Source of the DNA: Anaerolineae bacterium
Lineage (GTDB): Bacteria; Chloroflexota; Anaerolineae; Aggregatilineales; Phototrophicaceae
Reading direction: 5' to 3'
Assembly (NCBI GenBank): GCA_022823945.1
Contig: JAJEBK010000048.1
Location: 62,001-126,000, forward strand
DNA length: 64,000 nucleotides
This document shows, one piece after another, positions 34,413 through 43,189 of the stretch. The notes below the pieces were generated by a model. That model saw nothing but the letters and a program-made list of their open reading frames with translations. It did not search any database and had not been told where the DNA came from. Position 1 is the first letter of the stretch. Every line of letters begins with the position of its first letter. Position numbers and translations under genes: made by a program.

Positions 34413-34549
34413 ACCTCCCTCGGTCCCCCCATTGCAATGGGGGAAGGACGGAGTCAACGAGAGTTGGCTTGTGTTTGGCACCACGGCAATTTGACCAATT
34501 CCGCTTTATTCCCTCCCCAATGCTTTGGGGAGGGGCTGAGGGTGGGGTT
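34413..34549. repeat. Two-hairpin palindromic element with spacer (copy 10)
   Basis: The left half is CCTCCCTCGGTCCCCCC with core ATTGCAATG. The right half has core AATGCTTTGG and closes GAGGGGCTGAGGGTGGGG. About 55 bases of unrelated spacer separate them. The right arm touches the stop codon of the binding-protein gene. It sits between binding protein and permeases. Confidence 0.82.
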
Positions 34550-36083
34550 AGAGCTCCGCGTAGAGCTCTTCGCCATAATCCTGATAGGGATCCCAGTTGG
34601 GGAAGACATAATCATCGCGCGAAACATCTGCACCTTTTTCCGCAGCTGCGGCGATTGCGCGGTCGAGCTCGGCATTGGCGCGGCCCGCCAGATCGGCCAA
34701 GGCGGCGGCCGCATCGTCGATCTGCCCGGTGTAGATGCCCTGCACCGTCTCCGCCAGGTTGGGCGTAACGGGGCGCAACTCCAGGTTGACGGCGGCGGTT
34801 TCGGCATTGCGCACGATCTGGCTGGGACCGACGCGCACTTGCTCGTTGAACATCAGCAGGGCGTTGCGCTCGAGTGGCTGCATATCGGCGGCGGCGATCG
34901 CTTCGGCAAAGATAGCCGGGTCTGCCGCGCCAACCAGGGTCGCCCAGGCAACCTGGCCTTCGTATGTACCGAGGTAGTGGAAGATGTCGCCGGCGATCGC
35001 TTTGGTTTCGTCGCTGGCGGCGGCATTGACATGGATCTCGTTGCTGCCGCCCGGACCGACCGTGATGGGCACCAGCGTCGGCGGGTCGAGCAGCGGCTGC
35101 CCGGCGATGTTGAAATCGAAGTCAGGATTTTCGCGCAGCCAGATGGGGATATTCCAGGGACCTTGCAGAATCATGCCAGCAGCGCCTTGTGGCATGCGAG
35201 CGCGGGCTTCGGGCGCATTCATCGACAAGGTGCCGGGGAAGACGCTGCCATCATCGCGCAAACGCAGCAGCACATCAATCGCCTCGAGGTAGAGCGGGTT
35301 GGTGTAGGGAATCTCGCCGGTGGACAAATCGACATCGAAGTTGCCGACGCCCATGCTGATCGCGCCAGCCATCCGCGAGAATTCGCGCACGATCGCGCCC
35401 CAGCGATTGACCTGGTTGCCGCCCATGATGAAGCCGAAATAGCGACCCGCGCCGTTCTCGGTGACTTTCTTGGCTGTCGCCACGAAGTCATCGGCAGACA
35501 TGGGACCAGCTTGCGGATCGACGCCCGCTTCTTCCAGATAAGCGACATTGTAGAGCAGGTGCGTGCCATAGCGCTTGTTGGAGGTGGCGGGGAAGGAATA
35601 GGTCTTGCCATTGAAACCGGTGATGCCCTCGACAAAGACGCCGCCAGGGAAGCTGGCTTTCCAGGCTTCAAAGTCGGGAATGATATCATCCAGCGCAGCC
35701 ACCCAGCCTTCGTTGACCGCTTGCGCAAGCGTTACCGAAAGCGGACGTTGGAAGACATCGTGCGCTGTGCCATTGCGGATGCCCAGCGGCACCACCTGGG
35801 CGATTTCGTTCCAGGGCAGCGCATCGTACTGGATGGTCACATTGGGGTGGGCTTCCATATATTCGGCGAAGTAGGCATTCCAAAAGACCGCTTTTTGGTC
35901 GCCGCTATCGACCCAGCGGAATGTCACCGGATCGCTGGTGATATCCGCGCCCGAACTAACTATATTGATCACTGCATCTTGCGCAGCCAGCGGCAATCCC
36001 TGCGCCGCCAGCATGGCAGCGAGGCTGCCCATGGAGGCTGTCTTTAAGAAGTCGCGCCGTGTCATCTTGCCTTTTGCAGACAT
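34548..36083 (-). CDS. Sugar ABC transporter substrate-binding protein, Tat-type signal
   Basis: This 511-residue family 1 binding protein has a twin-arginine export signal MTRRDFLKTASMG near residues 7-19, followed by a hydrophobic Ala-rich stretch ending LAAQDA. It is therefore exported folded and probably anchored or periplasm-like. Ligand-lobe segments include VTIQYDALPWNEIAQVVPLG and GAAGMILQGPWNIPIWL, both typical of family 1. The ATG at 36083 has AGGAGCGG upstream; the much longer frame is rejected. It is the first gene of a minus-strand operon with two permeases. Ligand unknown. Confidence 0.92.
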   Translation of the reverse strand: MSAKGKMTRRDFLKTASMGSLAAMLAAQGLPLAAQDAVINIVSSGADITSDPVTFRWVDSGDQKAVFWNAYFAEYMEAHPNVTIQYDALPWNEIAQVVPLGIRNGTAHDVFQRPLSVTLAQAVNEGWVAALDDIIPDFEAWKASFPGGVFVEGITGFNGKTYSFPATSNKRYGTHLLYNVAYLEEAGVDPQAGPMSADDFVATAKKVTENGAGRYFGFIMGGNQVNRWGAIVREFSRMAGAISMGVGNFDVDLSTGEIPYTNPLYLEAIDVLLRLRDDGSVFPGTLSMNAPEARARMPQGAAGMILQGPWNIPIWLRENPDFDFNIAGQPLLDPPTLVPITVGPGGSNEIHVNAAASDETKAIAGDIFHYLGTYEGQVAWATLVGAADPAIFAEAIAAADMQPLERNALLMFNEQVRVGPSQIVRNAETAAVNLELRPVTPNLAETVQGIYTGQIDDAAAALADLAGRANAELDRAIAAAAEKGADVSRDDYVFPNWDPYQDYGEELYAEL

Positions 36084-36147
36084 ATTCCGCTCCTGATATA
36101 GGTAGGTAAGCGTTCGCAGGCGGCGAAAGTGTATCAATTCACGCCTG

Positions 36148-36153
36148 ATTATA
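36148..36153 (-). promoter_or_regulatory. -10 box (TATAAT) of the minus-strand sugar ABC operon
   Basis: On the minus strand TGTATAAT lies 64 bases upstream of the ATG at 36083. It is the best consensus match in that gap. A matching -35 is weak. Confidence 0.5.
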
Positions 36154-36226
36154 CAAGCCTGGCGCTTGGAGCCCCCGCTGTCCTCATAACAACCGCGTGC
36201 TGGGGTGACGCGCTGACTCGCCCGCA

Positions 36227-36304
36227 AACCCCCCGACAGGTCAGGGGGAGGAAAAGGCATTGGCTACCCTCTCTGTCTTGACGGGGAGGGGCTGGAGGAG
36301 GGGT
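36227..36304. repeat. Two-hairpin palindromic element (copy 11)
   Basis: Left core CGACAGGTCA and right core GTCTTGACGG are separated by about 20 bases and closed by GGGGCTGGAGGAGGGG. It lies between the dehydrogenase stop and the promoter of the binding-protein gene, which point the same way. Confidence 0.85.
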
Positions 36305-36307
36305 CAA

Positions 36308-36334
36308 TTGGGCGACCCAATGGCTCGCCCCTAC
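36308..36334. repeat. GGGCGACCC...GCTCGCCC palindrome (type 2 repeat)
   Basis: GGGCGACCCAATGGCTCGCC with a following CCTACGA directly succeeds copy 11, as the type 2 repeat at 27233 succeeds copy 7. A stray GTCGGGGAGGGGTTT follows at 36342-36356. Confidence 0.7.
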
Positions 36335-36364
36335 GACAATCGTCGGGGAGGGGTTTGAAAAAAA

Positions 36365-37465
36365 CTAAGGAGTCAGCGTCACCTTGACCGACTCGCTGCC
36401 ATCCGCCACCAGATCCATACCAGCCTGGAACTGGCTCAGGGGCAACTGATGCGTCATGATGCGCTCCATGGGCAGCAGTCCCTTGCTCAGCATGTCGATG
36501 GCGATTGGGTAGGTATAGGGGCTGAGATGCGAGCCGTGGATATTGAGTTCTTTGGTATCGCCGATGATCGTCCAGTCGGCGGTTACTGGCTCGCGCATGA
36601 CGCTGAATTCGACAAAGGTGCCCAGCTTGCGGATCATCTGCAAGCCCTGCGTAACGGCGGCGGGATAGCCTGTCGCTTCGATATAGACATCGCAGCCATA
36701 GCCATCGGTCAACTTGAGCACTTCGTCCACGACATCAATTTTGCGCGGGTTGAGGCTCATGTCTGCGCCGCAGATCTCGGCGATTTCCAGCCGGTCGTCA
36801 TTGAGGTCGATGGCGATGAGCAGGCGCGGATTTTTCAGACGCGCCGCGGCAAACATGCCCAGCCCCAGCGGTCCACAGCCGGCGATGACCACCACATCAT
36901 CCAGCTTGATTTCGCCGCGCTGCACGGCGTGTATGGAACAGCCCAGCGGCTCGATGAAAGCGGCGTGATGCGCGGGCAGCGACTCGGGCACCTTGTAATT
37001 CAATGCGCCGCGCGGGAACAGCATATATTCCGCCATTGCGCCGATGGTCGCCTGACGAAAGCCATAGACATCGTGCTTGTCCTGGCACATCCAGTATTGT
37101 CCGCGCTTGCAGAAGCGACAGCCCCAGCAAGGCACGATCTGCTCGCTGACAGCGATATCGCCCAGCGCCAGCCCATATTGCTCGCCCGCGCCTGCGCCCA
37201 ATGCCACGACCTCGCCCACAAATTCGTGCCCGGGGATGACTGGCGGCTGACAATAGCCCTCGCGCGCATCATCGCCCCAAAACAAGGGCGCGCCCTGATA
37301 GCATTTGAGGTCGCTGGCGCAGATGCCGACCGACTGCACGCGGATGACGACTTCTCCAGCGGCGGGCGCCGGCACTTGCCATTCTTCCATGCGGTAATCT
37401 TCTGGACCGTGGCAGACGATGGCGGGCATGGTCTTGGGCAGGTTTTCATTGGCGAGGGTTGTCAT
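36365..37465 (-). CDS. Zinc-dependent medium-chain alcohol dehydrogenase (polyol/threonine dehydrogenase-like)
   Basis: This 366-residue NAD(P)-dependent dehydrogenase would oxidise a polyol or hydroxy-amino acid. The catalytic zinc site is CASDLKCY with PGHEF. The structural zinc cluster is CWGCRFCKRGQYWMC. The Rossmann motif is GCGPLGLGMFAAARL, followed by AIDLNDDRLEIA with an Asp that suggests NAD. It is upstream of and in line with a sugar ABC operon, so a sugar alcohol is likely. The ATG at 37465 is preferred; 37474 is possible since AAGG is close to both. Confidence 0.88.
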   Translation of the reverse strand: MTTLANENLPKTMPAIVCHGPEDYRMEEWQVPAPAAGEVVIRVQSVGICASDLKCYQGAPLFWGDDAREGYCQPPVIPGHEFVGEVVALGAGAGEQYGLALGDIAVSEQIVPCWGCRFCKRGQYWMCQDKHDVYGFRQATIGAMAEYMLFPRGALNYKVPESLPAHHAAFIEPLGCSIHAVQRGEIKLDDVVVIAGCGPLGLGMFAAARLKNPRLLIAIDLNDDRLEIAEICGADMSLNPRKIDVVDEVLKLTDGYGCDVYIEATGYPAAVTQGLQMIRKLGTFVEFSVMREPVTADWTIIGDTKELNIHGSHLSPYTYPIAIDMLSKGLLPMERIMTHQLPLSQFQAGMDLVADGSESVKVTLTP

Positions 37466-37564
37466 GGCGGGCATCCTTACTCGGCGTGGACGGCGCTTCT
37501 GCAATCAACGACGTGGAATTGACAGACGATAGTATAGTATAGGACAAGTTTCGGAGGCAGCACA

Positions 37565-38503
37565 ATGTTGACGCAGCAGACCTTGCTGGCAGTTGCGCCT
37601 GAATCGCCCAGGGTTGCTCTGCTGCAAACCCTGCGTGGCGGCAAAGGCAAATACAAACGATATATTGGCGCGCCCATTCGTTACGCTGGCGGCAAGAGTC
37701 TGGCAGTCGGCCACATCCTCGAACACCTGCCCGACGACATTCCCCGCCTGGTCTCTCCCTTCCTGGGCGGCGGCTCTTTTGAAGTCGCTTGCGCGCGCGA
37801 ACTCGGCATCGAGGTGACCGCTTACGACATCTTCGACATCCTGGTCAATTTTTGGCAGGTACTTCTTGCCAATCCTGCGCAGCTTTATGAGATTCTGAAG
37901 GAATTATCGCCGACAAAAGAAACCTACACGCAGGTCAAACAGCGACTGAAAGCGCATTGGGACGGCGAAGTTTGCCTGCCGCCTCGTAAATTGGCTGCGC
38001 TCTATTATTTCAATCATAACTTGTCGTATGGTCCGGGCTTTTTGGGCTGGATGTCCAAAATATATGAAGACTCCAGGCGCTACGAATCGATGCTGCGCCG
38101 CCTGCGCGACTTTTCTGCGCCCAGCATGCAAGCGCGTTGTCTGCCATTTGACGAGTCAATCCCGCTGCACAAGGGCGATTTTCTGTATTGCGACCCGCCC
38201 TACTATCTCGGCGGCGATAGTTTGATGTTTCGCGGCATCTATCCGCAGCGCAACTTCCCCATACATCATAAGGGCTTTGATCACGGGCTGCTGAGAGATT
38301 TGTTACAAGAACATCGTGGCGGCTTCATTTTGTCTTACAACGACTGCCCGACCATCCGCGAGTGGTATGCCGATTTCAGGATTGTCGATGTGCGCTGGCA
38401 GTACACCATGGGTCAAGGCGAGACGCGCATTGGCACAAACCGCAGCGCCGATGGACGCGGTCATGTAAAGAAGTCGCACGAGATATTGATTGTGAGCGCC
38501 TGA
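37565..38503 (+). CDS. D12-class DNA adenine N6-methyltransferase (Dam-like)
   Basis: This 312-residue alpha-class adenine methylase has motif X RYAGGK at about residues 39-44 and motif I PFLGGGSFEVACAREL for S-adenosylmethionine. Motif IV is FLYCDPPYYLGG at about residue 203, and FILSYNDCP follows. A 35-residue N-terminal extension (GGKGKYKRYIGAP) precedes motif X. CGGAGG is the ribosome binding site. It converges, with a 52-base gap, on a large N6-methylase/possible nuclease gene, so the two may form a modification or defence pair. Recognition site unknown. Confidence 0.88.
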   Translation: MLTQQTLLAVAPESPRVALLQTLRGGKGKYKRYIGAPIRYAGGKSLAVGHILEHLPDDIPRLVSPFLGGGSFEVACARELGIEVTAYDIFDILVNFWQVLLANPAQLYEILKELSPTKETYTQVKQRLKAHWDGEVCLPPRKLAALYYFNHNLSYGPGFLGWMSKIYEDSRRYESMLRRLRDFSAPSMQARCLPFDESIPLHKGDFLYCDPPYYLGGDSLMFRGIYPQRNFPIHHKGFDHGLLRDLLQEHRGGFILSYNDCPTIREWYADFRIVDVRWQYTMGQGETRIGTNRSADGRGHVKKSHEILIVSA

Positions 38504-38555
38504 CGATTCGGCGGCGAGTCGGGGTCGTAAAAAGAGGAAGACCGAGGGTCGCCCG

Positions 38556-41369
38556 CTACGGTTGGTAGGGCTTGCCGGTGATGGACGGCTCGCGGGATAG
38601 CTCGCGGCGGATGTTGGCGACGACTTCGCGGTCGATGCCCAGCGCGGATATGACGGCGTCATCAAGGGCGTGGCGCGTTTCGTCCTGCATGATCTGTGGC
38701 AGGGGCAGCAGAATCGACTCGCAGAGGGCGTCGTATGCGTCCGCCATGATTTGCAGCTGTGCGGCGTCCACGTTGGGGAAGTCGGGCACGGGGATGCGGC
38801 GGAGGTCGTCCATTGAAAATTGTGAATAGGAAAGATCTTTTATTGAGCGATTGCCGAGAATTGCGAGTATGCCAATTGTGGAATTAATGTATGCGCAAAT
38901 ATTTTTTTGGATTCTCAAATCATTCGCATGGGGCTTGCAAGGTACCCATGCCGACCCGAGCGCCCGTTGAGGCAGCCTGACACCTACCACTCGCACAGTA
39001 TTCAAGCGGGCGCGCATTGCCAACAACAACATTCCTCGTTTTGCCCATAAGTTCCTTGCCTGCTTTGTTTTGCTTTGTTTAGATATGATGTAAGTATCGT
39101 GCTTAGCAGACATTTTCTGTGTGAAGTCTGTTTTATGATCCCAAAGTGCAATCATCGCATTCGCATCAGGCACTTCTGACCTCTTGAACATTCCACGAAT
39201 GCCACGCCCATCGGGTCCAATGTCTGACATACTTCCTAATGTTCGTGTCTCAAACAGTCGCCCATTGCGGAGCTGAAAGAATTGTTTGCAAAGAAAAGGC
39301 GACAAGAATTGCACGCCGCCCCAATCGCCTGCTTGAATACGCTCATACGGCCATGCTTGCAATGTACCTTTGATTGATCTGTCTGCATTGCCCTCGGCAA
39401 TATCCCGCGACATGCCCAGAGCCTCGACTGGTGTACGCGGATTTTCGTAGAGATTGACGATGGTTGTGGGGCGGTTTTGCCGCGCTGCACCCCCTCCCCC
39501 ATGAAGAGGGGGCTTCCGTCGGCATATCAACAGCATTTCGCCGATGCTGGTGTTTTCTGAAAAGTATGCGCGTCGCGGGTCATGCGAGGTAACGATTGTG
39601 TCGACATGAAAGTGCTCGGACAGGAATTTCCGAATGCCCAGCGAAGAGGCGTTTGTCGCTGTAACCAGCGGCAAGACACAGGCCAAAGCGCCTGACTCGG
39701 ATTTTGCAATCTCATCCGCAAGCACAATAAACGCATTGCCATTGCTGGACAGATGCACAGGGGAAGCAGCAAACAGTTCTTTCTCTCGGTCTTTGAGTTG
39801 CTTTTCTTCATCCCGGTCAAACTGGTCGTGGCGCAAGCTGTCGCGCGTGAAGGGCGGGTTCATGATGACGAGGTCGGCGGGTTCGGCTTGTTTGGCTTCG
39901 CGCTGGCTTTCGATCTGCGCGATGCCGGTCGGCCAGCCCAGCAGGCGCGGCTGGTTTTCTTTGCTCAAGAATTCCAGCGAGCCGAGAAACGCCCCGCCAT
40001 TTTCCACCCCCAGCAAGGCGCGGAATATCTTCATCTTCTCGAATGTGGTCGTCGGCGAAAGCAAGCCCAGCGTCGTCGCGGCCAGGTGCGTGGCGGTCAG
40101 GTTGACATCGTAACCCGTCAGCACATCCTCGATCAGCCGTTTGGAGACTTCGTTGCGGTTTGCGCCGCTGGACAAGTCGCGGATGCGCTCGGCGGCAGCC
40201 ATCAGCAACGTGCCCGTGCCACAGGCCGGGTCGGTGATGCGCAGTTTGGCGATGGCGGCGGGGTCGGAAAAATCGCACAAGTCCTCGCGGATAGCCAGGT
40301 TGGCCAGCAGGGTGGCTGCGGCGGTTGTCGTGTAGAAGCTGCCGTCATAACGCGCCGTTTCCAACACCCTGTGGAAGATGCGCCCCAGCAGGTCATGCCG
40401 TAAGCCGACAATGTTGCGCGAGACTCGCAGGGCGGCTTTGGCTGTCAGCTGCACGGCGATCGAAAATTGCGGGCTGTGCGCGCAGCCGTTCAACGCGTTG
40501 CGGGCAGTGGCGAAGATGGGCTTGTAGTCGACCGCCAGCCACAACTCCCAAGCGTCATAAAATGCGCCGATTGGGTCTTCGTTTTCGGCGCATTCGTTGG
40601 CGAGCGGCGGCGGCCATTCTCCAGCGTAGAATCGGGCGGGGGTGTGGCGGCGGTCTTGCAAGGGCTTGTCTAGGCCGTGCTTGTCCAGTTGATTCTGAAA
40701 CATGACGGCGGTGGCGATGACAAGCATGGCGCGTTTGGCCGCCTGGTTGTACTTGCTGGTCTTCGCTTTGTCTTCTTCAACACTGGTCGCATTGCCGGCA
40801 GGCAAGTCCAGCGCCCGTGCCAGTGACCGCTTCTGACTTTCGTTCAAACGCGCGACAGAGCGGTCGAGTTGCCCAGACAGGAAGGCCGCGACTTCTTCTG
40901 GTTCGCCCATCTGCTGCGGGACTTGTCGGATGACGCCTGCCAGTTGCTCAATGCTGCCGCTTGTCCAGCTTGTGCGATTCGCCGTCGGGCGATTCTTTTG
41001 TGTGCGCAGGGCATAAATCAGCTCGCAGTCGGCAAGCTCTTCTTTTGACTGCAAGCCGTCGGGATAGCAAATGGCGATGGCGCAGTCGGCGAGGTCATCG
41101 CGCAGCCGTCCGTCGGCGTCCTTGAGGGCTTCGGCTTTCTTGGCGGCGGATTTGCCCTGCTCGGCTTCCAGCGCGATCTTGACTTCATCAAAGTTGACCT
41201 CGACATCAAGGCGTTTGTTGCCACCCTGACTGCTTTCAGGTTTGGCATCCAGTTCGTGCACGCGCAGTGTTTCGGCGAGCCAGGTATTCAATGTGCTTTC
41301 GTATATGGGCATGGGCGTGAACCGAACTGTCCGACTTGTGCCGCCCCATTCTGCCATGCCAGACAGCAT
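38556..41369 (-). CDS. N6-adenine DNA methylase with possible N-terminal nuclease (type IIG-like)
   Basis: This protein of up to 937 residues has an N-terminal block with RLDVEV, then VKIALEAEQGKSAAKKAEAL, a PD-(D/E)XK-like arrangement. A helical linker follows, then a gamma-class methylase core: ARYDGSFYTT, motif I ITDPACGTGTLLMAAAERI, and motif IV LVIMNPPFTRDSL. The C-terminal part (about 620-900) is less GC-rich and looks like a target-recognition domain, ending in LSYSQFSMDDLRRIPVP, as in HsdS/type IIG proteins. A repeat encodes KPPLHGGGGAARQ in frame. Starts at 41357 (MAEWGG) or 41312 (MPIYES) are equally possible; none has a good ribosome binding site. Restriction activity is inferred. 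Confidence 0.78.
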   Translation of the reverse strand: MLSGMAEWGGTSRTVRFTPMPIYESTLNTWLAETLRVHELDAKPESSQGGNKRLDVEVNFDEVKIALEAEQGKSAAKKAEALKDADGRLRDDLADCAIAICYPDGLQSKEELADCELIYALRTQKNRPTANRTSWTSGSIEQLAGVIRQVPQQMGEPEEVAAFLSGQLDRSVARLNESQKRSLARALDLPAGNATSVEEDKAKTSKYNQAAKRAMLVIATAVMFQNQLDKHGLDKPLQDRRHTPARFYAGEWPPPLANECAENEDPIGAFYDAWELWLAVDYKPIFATARNALNGCAHSPQFSIAVQLTAKAALRVSRNIVGLRHDLLGRIFHRVLETARYDGSFYTTTAAATLLANLAIREDLCDFSDPAAIAKLRITDPACGTGTLLMAAAERIRDLSSGANRNEVSKRLIEDVLTGYDVNLTATHLAATTLGLLSPTTTFEKMKIFRALLGVENGGAFLGSLEFLSKENQPRLLGWPTGIAQIESQREAKQAEPADLVIMNPPFTRDSLRHDQFDRDEEKQLKDREKELFAASPVHLSSNGNAFIVLADEIAKSESGALACVLPLVTATNASSLGIRKFLSEHFHVDTIVTSHDPRRAYFSENTSIGEMLLICRRKPPLHGGGGAARQNRPTTIVNLYENPRTPVEALGMSRDIAEGNADRSIKGTLQAWPYERIQAGDWGGVQFLSPFLCKQFFQLRNGRLFETRTLGSMSDIGPDGRGIRGMFKRSEVPDANAMIALWDHKTDFTQKMSAKHDTYIISKQSKTKQARNLWAKRGMLLLAMRARLNTVRVVGVRLPQRALGSAWVPCKPHANDLRIQKNICAYINSTIGILAILGNRSIKDLSYSQFSMDDLRRIPVPDFPNVDAAQLQIMADAYDALCESILLPLPQIMQDETRHALDDAVISALGIDREVVANIRRELSREPSITGKPYQP
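39487..39513. repeat. Palindromic half-element inside the methylase gene (copy 12)
   Basis: ACCCCCTCCCCCATGAAGAG followed by GGGGGC is a half-element within the coding strand of the methylase. It keeps the frame and adds a Pro/Gly-rich loop just after the LLICRR strand of the catalytic domain. Confidence 0.65.
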
Positions 41370-41522
41370 TTCGCCACGCCACGCGCACCTGGACCAGCCC
41401 CCAACGCAGATTAAATCCGCACAAAGCGCTGATTAAGCCTGACCCGCGCACTTGAAACTATCCCCATGCGCTGACACAATGACGCGCGGAAACCAGTCAA
41501 TCAAATAGCAGGCAACTATCAG

Positions 41523-42536
41523 ATGACAATAGACGACATCGCCCGGCGACTCGTCCACCCCGGCAAAGGCATCATGGCCGCCGACCGTCCATCGCCCGCC
41601 TTCAACGAATTGTTGGCAGCCGGCGGCAGCACAGTCGACGAGCACAGCTACCGCAATTGGTCGCAGCTGCTTTTCAGCGCGCCGGGACTCAACGAGTATG
41701 TCAGCGGCATCATCATGACCGACGAGCAAGTGCGCATGCGCGATAACCAGGGCGATTCGCTGCTGGAGCAGGTAATCGCGGACGGCATCATCCCGGGCAT
41801 CTCGCCTTTCACAGGCATGGTCAAGCTGGCGGGCAGCGCGGACGAGACGGTCGGGGGCGGGCTGGATGGCTTGCGCGAGCGGCTGGCGGAATACGCGAGG
41901 ATGGGCGTGGGCTTCACCAAGTGGCGCGCTGCTTTCCAGATCGGGCCCGGGACGCCCAGCGACTATGCCATCGCCGCCAATGCCTATGTCATGGCACAGG
42001 TCGCCGCCCTTTCGCAAGAAGCCGGCATCGTGCCCATCGTCGAGCCCGAAGTCATGCTCTGGGGCGACCACACGATCGAAACTTGCTTTGCGATAACCGA
42101 GCGCGTGCTGGCGCGTACCTTCGAAGCGCTGTACCTGCATCGCGTCGAGCTGGAAAGCACACTGGTCAAAGCCAGCATGGTGCTTTCGGGGGATAAATGC
42201 CCTGTGCAAGCCGATGTGGACACAGTCGCCGAGCAGACGGTCAAAGTCTTCCGTCGGCAGATTCCAGCGGCGATCCCCGGCATCGTCTTCCTGTCGGGCG
42301 GGCAAAGCGACTGGCACGCCACCGCGCGCCTCAACGCCATGAACGCGCAGTACGACTTGCCCTGGGCGTTGAGCTTCTCGTATGCGCGGGCGCTGCAGCG
42401 TGAACCGATGGCGCTGTGGGCAAACCAAGCCAAAAATGTGCCGGCTGCGCAAGCGGCGCTGCATCATCGCGCCAAGATGAATGGGCTGGCAGCTGTCGGC
42501 TTGTGGACAGATTCGCTGGAAAATGCTGCGGCCTAG
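41523..42536 (+). CDS. Class I fructose-bisphosphate aldolase
   Basis: This 337-residue aldolase would cleave fructose 1,6-bisphosphate or a related ketose phosphate by Schiff-base chemistry. The class I pattern is clear: GKGIMAADRPSPA near residue 20, GFTKWRAAF with a catalytic Lys, VPIVEPEVM, and the Schiff-base Lys in TLVKASMVLSG. The end has FLSGGQSDWHATARLNAMN. No good ribosome binding site precedes the ATG. The last 99 bases are duplicated in inverted orientation at 47136-47234. It may work with the PfkB kinase at 49385. Confidence 0.92.
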   Translation: MTIDDIARRLVHPGKGIMAADRPSPAFNELLAAGGSTVDEHSYRNWSQLLFSAPGLNEYVSGIIMTDEQVRMRDNQGDSLLEQVIADGIIPGISPFTGMVKLAGSADETVGGGLDGLRERLAEYARMGVGFTKWRAAFQIGPGTPSDYAIAANAYVMAQVAALSQEAGIVPIVEPEVMLWGDHTIETCFAITERVLARTFEALYLHRVELESTLVKASMVLSGDKCPVQADVDTVAEQTVKVFRRQIPAAIPGIVFLSGGQSDWHATARLNAMNAQYDLPWALSFSYARALQREPMALWANQAKNVPAAQAALHHRAKMNGLAAVGLWTDSLENAAA

Positions 42537-43189
42537 CTAACCACCAGACGAAAATTTGTAGGGGCGAGGCGTTGACTCGCCTGTTTCAACGCAGAGAACC
42601 CCGAGAGCGCATAGTCTCTTGCCACAGAGGCGGAGAAGTTTTTTTCTGCTGCTTCCCGGAGACAGACGCTGCGCGCGTTCAGCCTGCCCCTGACTTGTCG
42701 GGGGGACCGGACAGGTTTTCAACCTGTAGTGGTTATATTTTATTGGATACAGAATCTCAGAAACTTTGAGGGAGTTTTGCTGCGGCCACATTGTTTGGAC
42801 TGCTTAAGCGGAAAATCCTGCTTTGACCTAATTATGCGATAGCAGGAACCTGACAGGCTTGATTTGAAATCCTCACTCGCCAGAGTTGAGCGCAACGGCG
42901 CGCTTCTGCTGTGATCGTTCTGTGGCGGCAAGCAGATACCGGTTGCCAAACATCTATTCCCTGTGCGACAATACCTGCTCGCCTTGCAGTTTTGTGGCTG
43001 AAAGGCTGTTGCAAACGGGAGGGATGACGATGATCGCAAGTCGAGAGTTAATCCGTCAGCGGACTTGATCGTTCCTTAGCGTCACCGCGACTGTAAGCTA
43101 TTTCCTTGGCGCTGGAACTCGGTTTTACACTGTGTCCTGCCCCGCCGCTCTTGGTCCATCTGGTTGAAAGCACAAAGGAGAAATGTATT
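42537..43189. other. 653-base intergenic region with three repeat fragments
   Basis: I see no convincing gene here. It holds a type 2 palindrome (42558-42582), a type 3 CACAGAG-like stretch (42587-42650), and a palindromic half-element with core TGACTTGTCG (42685-42709) followed by a small ACAGGTTTTCAACCTGT palindrome. The right half (about 42780-43170) is non-repetitive leader DNA of the binding-protein gene. Short frames on either strand have no start signals and no family resemblance. Confidence 0.6.

Noticed and set aside
34410-36047. A 545-codon plus-strand frame opposite the Tat-type binding protein
   Set aside because: The minus-strand frame has a Tat signal, ribosome binding site and clear family motifs; the plus frame has none.
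37519-37543. TTGACA followed by TATAGTATAGG as a strong promoter for the Dam-like gene
   Set aside because: The spacing between the hexamers is only 8-13 bases, too short for a standard promoter; it may work as a -10 alone.
36365-41369. A full restriction-modification or DISARM/BREX-type island
   Set aside because: Only two methylase-type genes are present; no helicase, phospholipase-type or phosphatase-type partner is seen, so no known multi-gene system can be named.
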